NCBI GenBank assembly: GCA_947630645.1
Contig: CANRIF010000006.1
Coordinates: 1-50,417, forward strand
Length of the DNA stretch: 50,417 nucleotides
DNA from: an uncultured Oscillospiraceae bacterium
Lineage (GTDB): Bacteria > Bacillota > Clostridia > Oscillospirales > Oscillospiraceae
Reading direction: 5' to 3'
Shown: in pieces, positions 15,412 through 23,440 of the stretch
Position numbering within the stretch: the stretch's first letter is position 1
Layout: each line of letters begins with the position of its first letter
Program-made: the position numbers and the translations under genes
Notes under the pieces: generated by a model
What the model saw: only the letters and a program-made list of their open reading frames with translations
Databases searched by the model: none
What the model was told of the DNA's origin: nothing

Positions 15412-16434
15412 TTAATTGACATGGTTTTTCGGGTCGGCGGCGTCGGCAAAGGAGTTGCCGATGATGTAGAAGGAGATGGTGATCACCGCCAGCACCGCCA
15501 CGGGGAAGATCAGCTGGTAGCGCAGCACCGCCATCTGCATCAGGGACCGGCCGGTCTGGATCAGGTTCCCCAGCGAGGGGATGGACACCGGCAGGCCGAT
15601 GCCGATATAGGTGACGAACACCTCGCTGCCGATGGCGTTGGGGATGGCCAGGGCCATCCGCATGGTGATGACGCTCACCAGATACGGCAGCAGGTTGCGG
15701 AAGATGATCCGCCCGGTGGGGACCCCCAGGCACCGGGAGGCCAGGTTGTAGTCCCGGTCCCGGATGATGATGATCTGGTTGCGGATGAACCGGGCCATCC
15801 CCAGCCAGCCCGTCAGGGACAGGGCGAAGATGATGGTGTCCACACCCGGCTTCATGATGTAGGAGATCAGGATCAGCAGCAGGGTCTGGGGGATGTTGTC
15901 CAGGACGTTGTAAAGCTCGGTGAAGAAGAAGTCCAGCTTACGCACATAGCCCCACAGCACCCCGGCCAGGATGCCCACCACCGCCTCCACCACGGCCACG
16001 GAAAAGCCGATGAAGAGGCTGGTGCGGGTGCCGGCCCAGATGCGGGACCACAGGTCCTGGCCGATGGAGTTGGTGCCGAACCAGAACTCGTCGTTGGGCG
16101 GGACGTTGTTCAGCGGCAGGCCCCACTCGCCGTAGTGGACCAGCAGCGGGTCCTTCTGGTTCGGCAGCAGGGGCTGGATGAAGGTGAACAGCAGCGTCAC
16201 GCCCATGAGGGCCAGGAAGAACACCGCCGTCTTGTTGCGGAAAAAGGCCCGGAGGGTGGCCCGCCAGTAAGAATAATTGGAATAGCCGCCCCGCTCCGCG
16301 TCCTCCGGCCGGAACCCGGCCAGGGAGAAGGCCACGGCGTCGTCCGCCATCACGGCGGCCTCGTCCAGGTCCCATGCCAGCTTCTCGTTCAGCTTATCGC
16401 CCAGGGCGTCGGCGGTCTTATGGAACAGGCCCAT
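15412..16434 (-). CDS. oppC: Oligopeptide ABC transporter permease, OppC type
   Basis: 340 residues. A cytosolic N-terminus of about 65 residues, then about six membrane helices. The FWFGTNSIGQDLWSR motif is typical of OppC/DppC periplasmic loops, and the binding-protein-dependent permease signature lies in the GWLGMARFIRNQIIIIRDRD region. The start MGLFHKTAD at 16434 shares its first base with the oppB stop (TGATG), a translational coupling. The frame stays open further upstream, but that overlaps oppB and is not coding. Confidence 0.92.
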   Translation of the reverse strand: MGLFHKTADALGDKLNEKLAWDLDEAAVMADDAVAFSLAGFRPEDAERGGYSNYSYWRATLRAFFRNKTAVFFLALMGVTLLFTFIQPLLPNQKDPLLVHYGEWGLPLNNVPPNDEFWFGTNSIGQDLWSRIWAGTRTSLFIGFSVAVVEAVVGILAGVLWGYVRKLDFFFTELYNVLDNIPQTLLLILISYIMKPGVDTIIFALSLTGWLGMARFIRNQIIIIRDRDYNLASRCLGVPTGRIIFRNLLPYLVSVITMRMALAIPNAIGSEVFVTYIGIGLPVSIPSLGNLIQTGRSLMQMAVLRYQLIFPVAVLAVITISFYIIGNSFADAADPKNHVN

Positions 16435-17384
16435 CAGCGCGCCCCCTCTCTCTTGGTGAGGCTGATGCGCGGGTCCACCACGGCCATCAGGATGTCGCCG
16501 AACAGCAGCCCCAGGATGGACACCACGGCGTAGATCAGCACCAACGCCTGGACCAGGGTGTTGTCCTGGCGTTTGATGGCGGTCACCAGCAGCCCGCCCA
16601 TGCCAGGGATGGAGTACAGCGACTCCACGTAAAGCGACCCCATCAGGGTGGACAGGATGGAGCCGGGGATATACTGCACCAGGGGGACCATGGCGTTGCG
16701 GAACACGTGCCGGCGGGAGATGGCGCCGCTGGACACGCCCTTGGCCCGGGCCAGCATCACATAGTCCTTGTTGGCCTCGTCCACCATGTACCGCCGCAGC
16801 CACATGGCGTAATAGGCGGTGCTGCCGATGGACAGGGACAGCACGGGCAGGATATAGCTGGCCGGGTTGTCCTCGGCGAAGAGCATGGGCATCCCCCCGT
16901 ACTGGGAGCCCATGAACTGGATGACGATGTGGTACACGGCGGAGGGCACCGCCTGGACCACCACGATCAGCACTGTGCCCAGCTTGTCGCCGATGCGGAA
17001 GCGGGTGCGGGTGCTGTAAGCCATCCAAACGCCCAGGGCCAGGCCCATCACCAGGGACAGCGCGAAGGAGATCAGGCCGAACTTCACGGAGATGGGGATC
17101 TTCTCGGCGATGATGGTGTTGATGGACACGCCCCGGCGGTAGATGTTGGATGTACCCAGATCGCCGTGGAGGAGCTGGCCGTAAAACCGGGCCAGCTGCT
17201 TGGGCAGCGGGTCGTTCAGGCCCAGGGAGTTGAGTTTGACCTGGATCTCTGTGGAGGAGACCTTGTCAAAATTCTCAAAGTACCCCTCGATGGGCATCAG
17301 CCGCAGGAGAGAAAACAGGATGGTGATGATGATGAGCAGCGTAACGGATGCCCGCAGGACACGCTTGAGGATATATTTGACCAA
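16434..17384 (-). CDS. oppB: Oligopeptide ABC transporter permease, OppB type (TTG start)
   Basis: 316 residues with about six membrane helices. It begins VKYILKRVLRASVTLLIIIT, a standard OppB start helix, and carries the permease motif YVMLARAKGVSSGAISRRHVFRNAM. The initiation codon is TTG at 17384, supported by AAAAGGAGG eight bases upstream and by the position of the first helix. No ATG is suitably placed. A TTG start may hold down synthesis relative to the binding protein. A stable hairpin (17411-17438) sits between the binding-protein gene and this one. Confidence 0.9.
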   Translation of the reverse strand: MVKYILKRVLRASVTLLIIITILFSLLRLMPIEGYFENFDKVSSTEIQVKLNSLGLNDPLPKQLARFYGQLLHGDLGTSNIYRRGVSINTIIAEKIPISVKFGLISFALSLVMGLALGVWMAYSTRTRFRIGDKLGTVLIVVVQAVPSAVYHIVIQFMGSQYGGMPMLFAEDNPASYILPVLSLSIGSTAYYAMWLRRYMVDEANKDYVMLARAKGVSSGAISRRHVFRNAMVPLVQYIPGSILSTLMGSLYVESLYSIPGMGGLLVTAIKRQDNTLVQALVLIYAVVSILGLLFGDILMAVVDPRISLTKREGAR

Positions 17385-17410
17385 GCGAAGGCCTCCTTTT
17401 CATGGGATAT

Positions 17411-17438
17411 GCCCCCTGCCGCGGAAACGGCAGGGGGC
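17411..17438 (-). terminator. Intra-operon hairpin between oppA and oppB
   Basis: Perfect 11-bp stem GCCCCCTGCCG / CGGCAGGGGGC with a six-base loop and no following T-run on the minus strand. Such hairpins after binding-protein genes commonly protect the upstream message and reduce permease expression. Confidence 0.6.
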
Positions 17439-17457
17439 GGATAGTCTAAAGGACGGT

Positions 17458-19386
17458 TCAGCCCTTCTTGGCAGCCCACTCGGCGTAGGCGGCGTTGTAC
17501 TCGTCGATGCTCATGGACTTCTCCTGGATGTGCTGGTCCTTGTAGCGGTAGGTCACGGTGTCCACCATGGCGTACTGGCCCTCGAACACGTTCAGCTTGC
17601 TCATGGAGTAGCTGATCTCATTGGTGTGCAGAGGCACCACAAAGGCGTGATCCAGCAGGAAGGCCTCCGCCTTGGCAAAGGCGGCGTAACGGGCGTCGAT
17701 GTCGGTGGTGATGGCCTTGGCGTCGTTCACCAGCTGGCAGTACTCGTCATACAGGGCCTTGGTGTCGGGGTCGGTGCTGGTGTAGATGAAGCTGTAACTG
17801 GAGTCAGGCACGAAGGGGTCGGTCCAGGTCTCGGGGTCGGCGTAGTCGGCGCCCCAGTTGCAGTTCATGAAGGCGTAGTTGCCGGAGCGGCGCACGGCAA
17901 CCAGGAAGCCGTCGGAGGGGCCGGCCTCCACGATGATGTCCACATAGTCGGTGCCCAGCACGTTCTCGATCAGCTGCTCCACCACCTGGCACTCGTTGGC
18001 CATGTTGGAGGTGGAGGGGTTGTAGCACATCAGCATCTTCACGGGGAAGGTGGCGCCGGCCGCGGTCAGCTCGTCGATGGCCTTGTCCCGGTACTGCACG
18101 GCCAGGTCGGCGTCGAAGTTGTCGCCCTCGGTGTAGGCGGCCAGGCCCTCATAGGAGGTGTAGTCCTTGCCGTCGCACATGGCGAAGTTGCTGGGGGTAA
18201 TGGTGTTGGACATATTGGCGGTGGGGTTCAACGGGTCGTGGGCGGCCAGCGCGGGGATACGGTTGAAGGCGTGTACGATGGACTGGCGGAAGTTCTCGTT
18301 GTTCACCGCGATGGTCCAGTTCTCCGGCTCATACTCGGCGTCGAAGTTGGGGTCGAAGTTGAACAGATACCAGTAGGAATAGGAGGTGCTGGGCCGGGAG
18401 GAGTGGATCTGGTCGGCGGTCTCGGGATCGGCCATCATAGCGGTGAGCAGATCGGAGGAAACGGTGGCGGCGTCGATCTCGCCGTTCATGTACATGGTCA
18501 CGCCGATGGAGCTGGCCTCGGCGTTATAGGTCTCGCGGACCTCGTCGATGTACACGCACTCGGGCTCCCAATAGCTGGGGTTCTTGGTCAGGACGTGTTC
18601 CTGCTGGGGCTTGAAGGAGCTGAGGATATAGGCGCCGCAGTACAGCAGGTACTCGTTGCTGGTGCCGAACTTGTCGCCGCACTGGGCCAGGAAGTCGGCG
18701 TTCACAGGCATGAACGCGCCGTGGCTGAGCAGGGAGACGAAGTAGGCCTTGGGGCCGGTGAGGGTGAACTTCAAGGTGTGTTCGTCCACGGCCTCCACGC
18801 CGATGTCGTCCAGGGAAGCCTCGGGGACCTCCTCCAGGACCTCCTCCTCACCGTCCTCGTTGACGATGATCTTGGCGGGGTCGCCGTTCTCGTCCACGCC
18901 GTCCTTGGCGGAGGGCAGGGCCAGCTGATAGGCGGTGTAGTTGTAGTAATCGGCAGCGCCGGCCAGGTTGTCGCGCAGCACGCTGTAAGTGCTGGCGTCA
19001 TTGGCCGCGTCGCAGATGTAGTGGACGGCGGTCACCCAGTCCTGGGCGGTCACGTCGGCGACCTCGTTGCCGTCTTTGTCCACCCACTTGACGCCCTCGC
19101 GCAGGTGGAAGGTCCACTCGCTGGCGTCCTCGTTGGGCTCCCAGGAGGTGGCCAGCGCCGGCTCCACGTTGCCGTAGGAGTCATACTCCACCAGGCAGTC
19201 GATCAGGTTGAAGGTCAGGCTGGTGGTGACGGCCTGGGTGGTGTCCAGGTAGTTGAGGGTGTCCACCTCGCTGGAGTACAGCGTGCGGTAGACAGCGCCC
19301 TCCCCGCTGGCGCTGGCAACGCCCGCCAGGGACAGCACCATCACGGCGCACAGCAGCAGGGTGACGATTCGTTTGCTCGCTTTCAT
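17458..19386 (-). CDS. oppA: Oligopeptide-binding protein of ABC transporter
   Basis: 642 residues, family 5 solute-binding protein. Signal peptide 1-26 (MKASKR, hydrophobic core, VASA cleavage). No lipobox cysteine follows: C13 lies inside the core after LLL, so the protein would not be lipid-anchored, which is unusual for a binding protein in a cell without an outer membrane. Typical features include the region around EDASEWTFHLREGVKWVDKD (residues about 100-125) and the peptide-site C-terminal lobe. The start at 19386 follows AAGAAAGGATG. An in-frame codon 21 residues upstream would bury the signal peptide and is rejected. An acidic insert, EDGEEEVLEEVPE, lies near residues 185-200. First transporter gene after the epimerase, 64 bases away. 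Confidence 0.92.
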   Translation of the reverse strand: MKASKRIVTLLLCAVMVLSLAGVASASGEGAVYRTLYSSEVDTLNYLDTTQAVTTSLTFNLIDCLVEYDSYGNVEPALATSWEPNEDASEWTFHLREGVKWVDKDGNEVADVTAQDWVTAVHYICDAANDASTYSVLRDNLAGAADYYNYTAYQLALPSAKDGVDENGDPAKIIVNEDGEEEVLEEVPEASLDDIGVEAVDEHTLKFTLTGPKAYFVSLLSHGAFMPVNADFLAQCGDKFGTSNEYLLYCGAYILSSFKPQQEHVLTKNPSYWEPECVYIDEVRETYNAEASSIGVTMYMNGEIDAATVSSDLLTAMMADPETADQIHSSRPSTSYSYWYLFNFDPNFDAEYEPENWTIAVNNENFRQSIVHAFNRIPALAAHDPLNPTANMSNTITPSNFAMCDGKDYTSYEGLAAYTEGDNFDADLAVQYRDKAIDELTAAGATFPVKMLMCYNPSTSNMANECQVVEQLIENVLGTDYVDIIVEAGPSDGFLVAVRRSGNYAFMNCNWGADYADPETWTDPFVPDSSYSFIYTSTDPDTKALYDEYCQLVNDAKAITTDIDARYAAFAKAEAFLLDHAFVVPLHTNEISYSMSKLNVFEGQYAMVDTVTYRYKDQHIQEKSMSIDEYNAAYAEWAAKKG

Positions 19387-19450
19387 CTTGATACATCCTT
19401 TCTTATGATATGGGCCTATCCAAACCGCCGCAGGGCGGGATGAATCCATT

Positions 19451-20536
19451 TCAGTCCCAGCAGCTATCCGGGACCTGGACGCCGATGCCGGGCGTCTCCG
19501 TCATGGTGATGCGGGGGCCGTCGAACACCGGGCCGCCGGGGAATGGCTCGCAGTCGCACAGGGACGGGCCGTCCAGGTCCGCCATGGTGATGACCCCCCG
19601 GGCCGCGGCCAGATGGGCCGCCGCCGCCACGGAGATCTGGCTCTCCAGCATACAGCCGATCATGCACCGGGCGCCCAGGCTCTCCGCCGCGGCGCACAGC
19701 CGCAGCGCCGGCCAGATGCCGCCGGTCTTCATCAGCTTGATGTTGATATAGTCCGCAGCGCGCTGCTCCAGCACCCGGATCGCGTCGGCGGGAGAGAACA
19801 CGCTCTCGTCCGCCAGGATGGGGGTCTGCACGTTGGCCGTGACATACTTCATGCCGTCGAAGTCCGCCGCGGGAACGGGCTGCTCCACAAGCTCCGCGTC
19901 CACCCCGGCGTCCTCCATCCCGCCGATGATCCGCACGGCCTGGCGGGGGCTCCAGCCCTGGTTCGCGTCCACCCGCAGGGTGATGTCCGGTCCCACCGCG
20001 GCGCGGATGGCGGCCAGGCGCTCCACGTCGCCGCTGCCGTCCCGGCCCACCTTCACCTTCAAAATGTGAAAGCCGCGGGCCACCGCCTCCAGGCTGTCCC
20101 GGACCATCTCGTCCACGCCGTTGACGGAGATGGTCAGGTCCGTCTCGAACCCGGATCTGGCCCCGCCCAGCAGCCGCCACAGCGGCGCGCCCAGCGTCTT
20201 GGCCCACAGGTCCATCAGCGCCATGTCCACCGCCGCCTTGGCAGAGGTGTTGTGTACCATGCAGCGCTGGAGCGTATCCATCACGGCGTCCAGGTCCATC
20301 AGGTCCATGCCGGTGAGGGCCGGGGCGATGAAGTCCCGGACGGCGCACTCGATGGAGCCCAGGGTATCCCCGGTGATGACGGCGGTGGCGGGGGCCTCGC
20401 CGTATCCGATCAGGCCGTTCTCCCCGATCACGCGCACCGCCACGTCCTCGACGCGCTCCACCGTTCGCAGCGCGGTCTTGAAGGGGTGCTTCAGGGGGAG
20501 CGATACCCTCCCCAGCTGGATCTCCCGGATACGCAT
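19451..20536 (-). CDS. Dipeptide epimerase (L-Ala-D/L-Glu type), enolase superfamily
   Basis: 361 residues, cytosolic. The catalytic set matches Bacillus YkfB closely: K160-V-K162, metal ligands D190 (RVDANQGW), E218 (VEQPV) and D243 (LADES), second-side lysine K267 (NIKLMK), and the DxD dipeptide motif D320-L-D322. YkfB-type enzymes turn L-Ala-D-Glu from murein into L-Ala-L-Glu so that ordinary peptidases can use it. First gene of the ten-gene minus-strand operon, preceded by AAGGCGGTG and a weak promoter at 20587-20615. Enolase-superfamily dipeptide epimerases vary in specificity, but the operon strongly favours murein peptides. Confidence 0.9.
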   Translation of the reverse strand: MRIREIQLGRVSLPLKHPFKTALRTVERVEDVAVRVIGENGLIGYGEAPATAVITGDTLGSIECAVRDFIAPALTGMDLMDLDAVMDTLQRCMVHNTSAKAAVDMALMDLWAKTLGAPLWRLLGGARSGFETDLTISVNGVDEMVRDSLEAVARGFHILKVKVGRDGSGDVERLAAIRAAVGPDITLRVDANQGWSPRQAVRIIGGMEDAGVDAELVEQPVPAADFDGMKYVTANVQTPILADESVFSPADAIRVLEQRAADYINIKLMKTGGIWPALRLCAAAESLGARCMIGCMLESQISVAAAAHLAAARGVITMADLDGPSLCDCEPFPGGPVFDGPRITMTETPGIGVQVPDSCWD

Positions 20537-20586
20537 GATATCACCGCCTTCGGCGCGCCCGCCATTTGCCAGAAATGATTTGTTTT

Positions 20587-20615
20587 ACTATACCGGACAG
20601 CACCCGCAATGAAAA
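20587..20615 (-). promoter_or_regulatory. Probable promoter of the peptide salvage operon
   Basis: Minus strand: TTTTCA (20615-20610), 17 bases, TATAGT (20592-20587), about 50 bases before the epimerase ATG, in an AT-rich island between divergent genes. The -35 is poor, which may mean activator dependence. Confidence 0.45.
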
Positions 20616-20690
20616 TAGTGTTGGTTGCTATTTTTATTGCAAAAAGTGCTATACAAGCCCGCCAGCGCGGAAAACCGGCCCTCTCCGGCA

Positions 20691-20719
20691 TTGCACGGAC
20701 GGGGGAAAGCGGGTATAAT
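20691..20719 (+). promoter_or_regulatory. Promoter of the P1 peptidase gene
   Basis: TTGCAC (20691-20696), 17 bases, perfect TATAAT (20714-20719), 47 bases before the ATG at 20767. Confidence 0.75.
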
Positions 20720-20766
20720 GGCCCTATCATCACGGCGCCGCGAGGCGCGGCAAAGGAGCGAGGAAA

Positions 20767-21786
20767 ATGGGACTGCCGGAAAACTGCGGCCTGGACCTGT
20801 CCGGCAAATGGGCCAGAGGTCCCCGGGACCTGATCACGGACGTACCGGGGGTGACGGTGGGCCACGCCACCGTCCGCGGGGACGGGGTCAACACGGGCGT
20901 GACGGCCATCCTCCCCCACCAGGGCGACCTGTTCCGGGAGAAGGTGACGGCGGCATGCAGCGTGATCAACGGCTTCGGCAAGAGCGCGGGGCTGGTGCAG
21001 GTTCAGGAGCTGGGCACCATCGAGTCGCCCATCCTCATGACCAACACCCTGAGCGTGGGGACCGCGCTGGACGCGGCGGTGCGGTATATGCTGGAGCGGG
21101 ACCCGGACATCCGGTCGGTGAACTGCGTGGTGACGGAGTGCAACGACGGCTCTATCAACGACATCCGCGGCCTGCACGTGACCGGGGACCACGTCCGCCA
21201 GGCGCTGGCCAGCTGCGGCGAGGACCCGGAGGAGGGCGCCGTGGGGGCCGGGACCGGCATGGTCTGCCTGGGGCTGAAGGGCGGCATCGGCTCGGCGTCC
21301 CGGGTGGTGCCGGTGGACGGGACGGACCGCACCGTGGGGGCCATGGTGCTGTCTAACTTCGGCCGGGCCGGGGACCTGGTCATCGGCGGCCATCATTACG
21401 ACACCCGCCAGACGGACGCGGCCCCCGGCAAGGACATGGGCTCCATCATCATCGTCATCGCCACGGACATCCCCCTGAACGAGCGGCAGCTGGGCCGGGT
21501 GGCCAAGCGGGCCATGATCGCCCTGGGGCGGGCGGGCTCCTTCTGCGGCAACGGCAGCGGGGACATCGCCATCGCCTTCACCACGGCGGACCGCCGCCCG
21601 CATACCAGCGACCGGGCGGTGCTGGATGCCCGGCTGCTCCACGAGAGCGCCATCGACGACGTGTTCGAGGCGGCGGTGGAGGCGGTGGAGGAGGCCATCG
21701 TCAGCTCCCTCTACCACGCCGATACCACCGTGGGCGTCAACGGCAGGCGCTATCTGGGCCTGCGCGACTTCCTCCAGACCCTCTGA
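20767..21786 (+). CDS. P1 (S58) family aminopeptidase, DmpA-like
   Basis: 339 residues, no signal peptide. Self-cleaving N-terminal nucleophile peptidase of the DmpA/BapA family. The expected autocleavage is at G225-S226 in GKDMGSIIIV, which exposes Ser226 as nucleophile and gives about 24 and 12 kDa subunits. Other family marks are the N-terminal ITDVPGVTVGHATV, GMVCLGLKGGIGSASR and FCGNGSGDIAIAF. Members cleave L-aminoacyl amides, D-aminoacyl esters or beta-peptides. Activity here is unknown. AAAGGAGCGAGGAAA leads into the ATG. It is divergent from the muropeptide operon across a 230-base gap, so it may belong to the same function. Confidence 0.9.
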   Translation: MGLPENCGLDLSGKWARGPRDLITDVPGVTVGHATVRGDGVNTGVTAILPHQGDLFREKVTAACSVINGFGKSAGLVQVQELGTIESPILMTNTLSVGTALDAAVRYMLERDPDIRSVNCVVTECNDGSINDIRGLHVTGDHVRQALASCGEDPEEGAVGAGTGMVCLGLKGGIGSASRVVPVDGTDRTVGAMVLSNFGRAGDLVIGGHHYDTRQTDAAPGKDMGSIIIVIATDIPLNERQLGRVAKRAMIALGRAGSFCGNGSGDIAIAFTTADRRPHTSDRAVLDARLLHESAIDDVFEAAVEAVEEAIVSSLYHADTTVGVNGRRYLGLRDFLQTL

Positions 21787-21814
21787 TATATAGACATTGC
21801 CCACCCAGGAATCC

Positions 21815-21942
21815 GGCCCCCTCTGACGAGGGGGCTGTCAGCGCCTTTGGCGCTGACTGGGGGAGAGAAATTTTATAACTCGGCGTATCTCTCCCTCCGT
21901 CTCGGCCTTGCGGCCGAGCCACCTCCCTCGTCAGAGGGAGGC
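21815..21942. repeat. MITE-like palindromic repeat element, 128 bp
   Basis: Two imperfect inverted arms of about 55 bases (21815-21869 and 21888-21942). Each arm contains its own pair of small hairpins, and both share the exact core CCCTCTGACGAGGG when read outward to inward. The left arm holds GCCCCCTC-TGAC-GAGGGGGC and TCAGCGCC-TTT-GGCGCTGA. The right arm mirrors it with CTCGGCC-TTGC-GGCCGAG and CCTCCCTC-GTCA-GAGGGAGG. The centre is AT-rich and codes nothing. I recall similar CCTCCCTCGTCAGAGGGAGG palindromes as abundant dispersed repeats in Faecalibacterium and relatives. No clear target duplication flanks it. It sits between convergent genes and could also stop transcription. Confidence 0.75.
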
Positions 21943-21955
21943 TTCCATATAGTTA

Positions 21956-21979
21956 GGCCTGCCGCATACGCAGCAGGCC
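21956..21979. terminator. Hairpin between convergent P1 peptidase and symporter genes
   Basis: 7-bp stem GGCCTGC / GCAGGCC enclosing CGCATACGCA, with AT-rich ATTAATATTAAA on the plus side. It belongs to the GGCCTGCCGC family but is weaker because of a base change (GCAGCAGG instead of GCGGCAGG). Confidence 0.5.
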
Positions 21980-22012
21980 ATTAATATTAAATGTAGTCGA
22001 TATGTCCGGCTG

Positions 22013-23401
22013 TCAGGACTCCGGCTGGTCCCTCTTGCCGTGCAGCTGGTCGGCGATCTGCTGCACCCGGCTGTCGGTGAGTTTGAACTTCTTCACGAAG
22101 AAGAGGAACGCCACCGTCAGCCCCAGGATGGGCAGGATGGTCATCAGCATCCGCAGGCCCATGATGGTGCTTTCGCTCTGGGCCGCCACCACGCCGGTCT
22201 CGGAGGTGTCCCCCACCAGGCCGATCAGGTCCAGGCCGATGCCGGTGATGAACACCGCCACGCCGGAGGCCGCCTTCACCACGAAGGTCTGCATGGAGAA
22301 GATGACGCTCTCCTCCCGCCGGCCGGTCTTCAGCTGGCCGTAGTCCACGGAGCTGGACAAAAACACCGTGGTCAGCACCGTGAGGATGCCGTTGGCGGCG
22401 AACACCAGCGCCCCGCACACGCACAGCAGGATGATGTCGGAGCCGAAGCCGAGAAAGCACACCGCCAGAATGAGGGCGTAGCCCACCATGGCCAGGCCCA
22501 GGGCCGCCTTGAAGATGCTGGTGTTGCCCAGCTTGATGTGCAGCAGCGGGTACACCACCATCATGCCCAGGATCTGGCAGGCGCCGCCCACGGTGGTGAA
22601 CAGGGTATAGCTTCCCATCCAGCCCTCCCCGCCGAAGTCGTACTTGAAGAAGTAGATGACCAGGTTGCTGGTCAGGTACAGCGCCCCGTTGATCAGCAGG
22701 ATGGCCAGCACGGTGATCATGGCCTGGTCGTTGCGGAACAGGGCCTTGAACATCTCCCCCACGGAGGATGTCTCCATCTTGCCGATGTCATGCTCCCGCA
22801 CCTTGGCGCAGCAGAACACCTCCGCCGCCACGAACACCGCCGCTACGATCAGCGCGATGCGGCCGAAGCCGACCCGCTCGTTGCCGGCGCCCAGGAACGC
22901 CACCGCCAGCAGCGTGCCCACCTGGATGACCGCCGAGCCAACACCCGCGCAGGTGCGCCCCACCACGGACAGGTTCTCCCGGTCCTTGGGGGTGTCGGTG
23001 ACGGCGGGGATCATGGACCAGTAGGGGATGTCCATCATGGTGTATGTAACGCCCCAGAGGATGTAGATGACGCCGAAGTAGACCATCAGGCCCGTGCCGT
23101 GAAGGTCCGGCGCGGCGAACAGGGCGTACAGCACGAAGGCGTTCAGCACCGTGCCGCTGATGAGCCAGGGCCGGAACCGGCCCCACTTGGTACGGGTCTT
23201 GGCCACCAGGATGCCCATGAACGGATCGTTGAAGGCGTCGAACACCCGGGCGATCATCAGGATCAGCCCCACGAAGGTGGACGGCAGGCCCAGGATGTCC
23301 TGGTAGAAGTACATCACATAACTGGCGGACAGGGCGTACACCATGTCCTTGCCCACGGCGCCCACGCCGAAGGCCGCGGTCTGGGAACGGGTCAGTTTCA
23401 T
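22013..23401 (-). CDS. GPH-family (MelB-like) sugar:cation symporter
   Basis: 462 residues with about twelve hydrophobic helices. It belongs to the glycoside-pentoside-hexuronide:cation symporter family of the MFS. Supporting motifs are the N-terminal FGVGAVGKDMVYALSASYVM, ARVFDAFNDPFMG (the Asp-rich cation-site helix seen in MelB) and TRTKWGRFRPWLISG. The ATG at 23401 has GAGAGGAAAC upstream. A TTG nine codons earlier lies over the ribosome site and is rejected. Last gene of the operon with alpha-galactosidase, so import of melibiose or another alpha-galactoside is the natural guess. The exact sugar is inference. Confidence 0.9.
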   Translation of the reverse strand: MKLTRSQTAAFGVGAVGKDMVYALSASYVMYFYQDILGLPSTFVGLILMIARVFDAFNDPFMGILVAKTRTKWGRFRPWLISGTVLNAFVLYALFAAPDLHGTGLMVYFGVIYILWGVTYTMMDIPYWSMIPAVTDTPKDRENLSVVGRTCAGVGSAVIQVGTLLAVAFLGAGNERVGFGRIALIVAAVFVAAEVFCCAKVREHDIGKMETSSVGEMFKALFRNDQAMITVLAILLINGALYLTSNLVIYFFKYDFGGEGWMGSYTLFTTVGGACQILGMMVVYPLLHIKLGNTSIFKAALGLAMVGYALILAVCFLGFGSDIILLCVCGALVFAANGILTVLTTVFLSSSVDYGQLKTGRREESVIFSMQTFVVKAASGVAVFITGIGLDLIGLVGDTSETGVVAAQSESTIMGLRMLMTILPILGLTVAFLFFVKKFKLTDSRVQQIADQLHGKRDQPES

Positions 23402-23440
23402 GTTTCCTCTCTCCTCTCGTTGCAGCAAAATTATGTCAAC

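Noticed and set aside
20537-21804. Long minus-strand frame through the P1 peptidase gene
   Set aside because: The plus-strand gene has complete DmpA motifs, a perfect TATAAT promoter and a ribosome site. The minus frame shows no family features.
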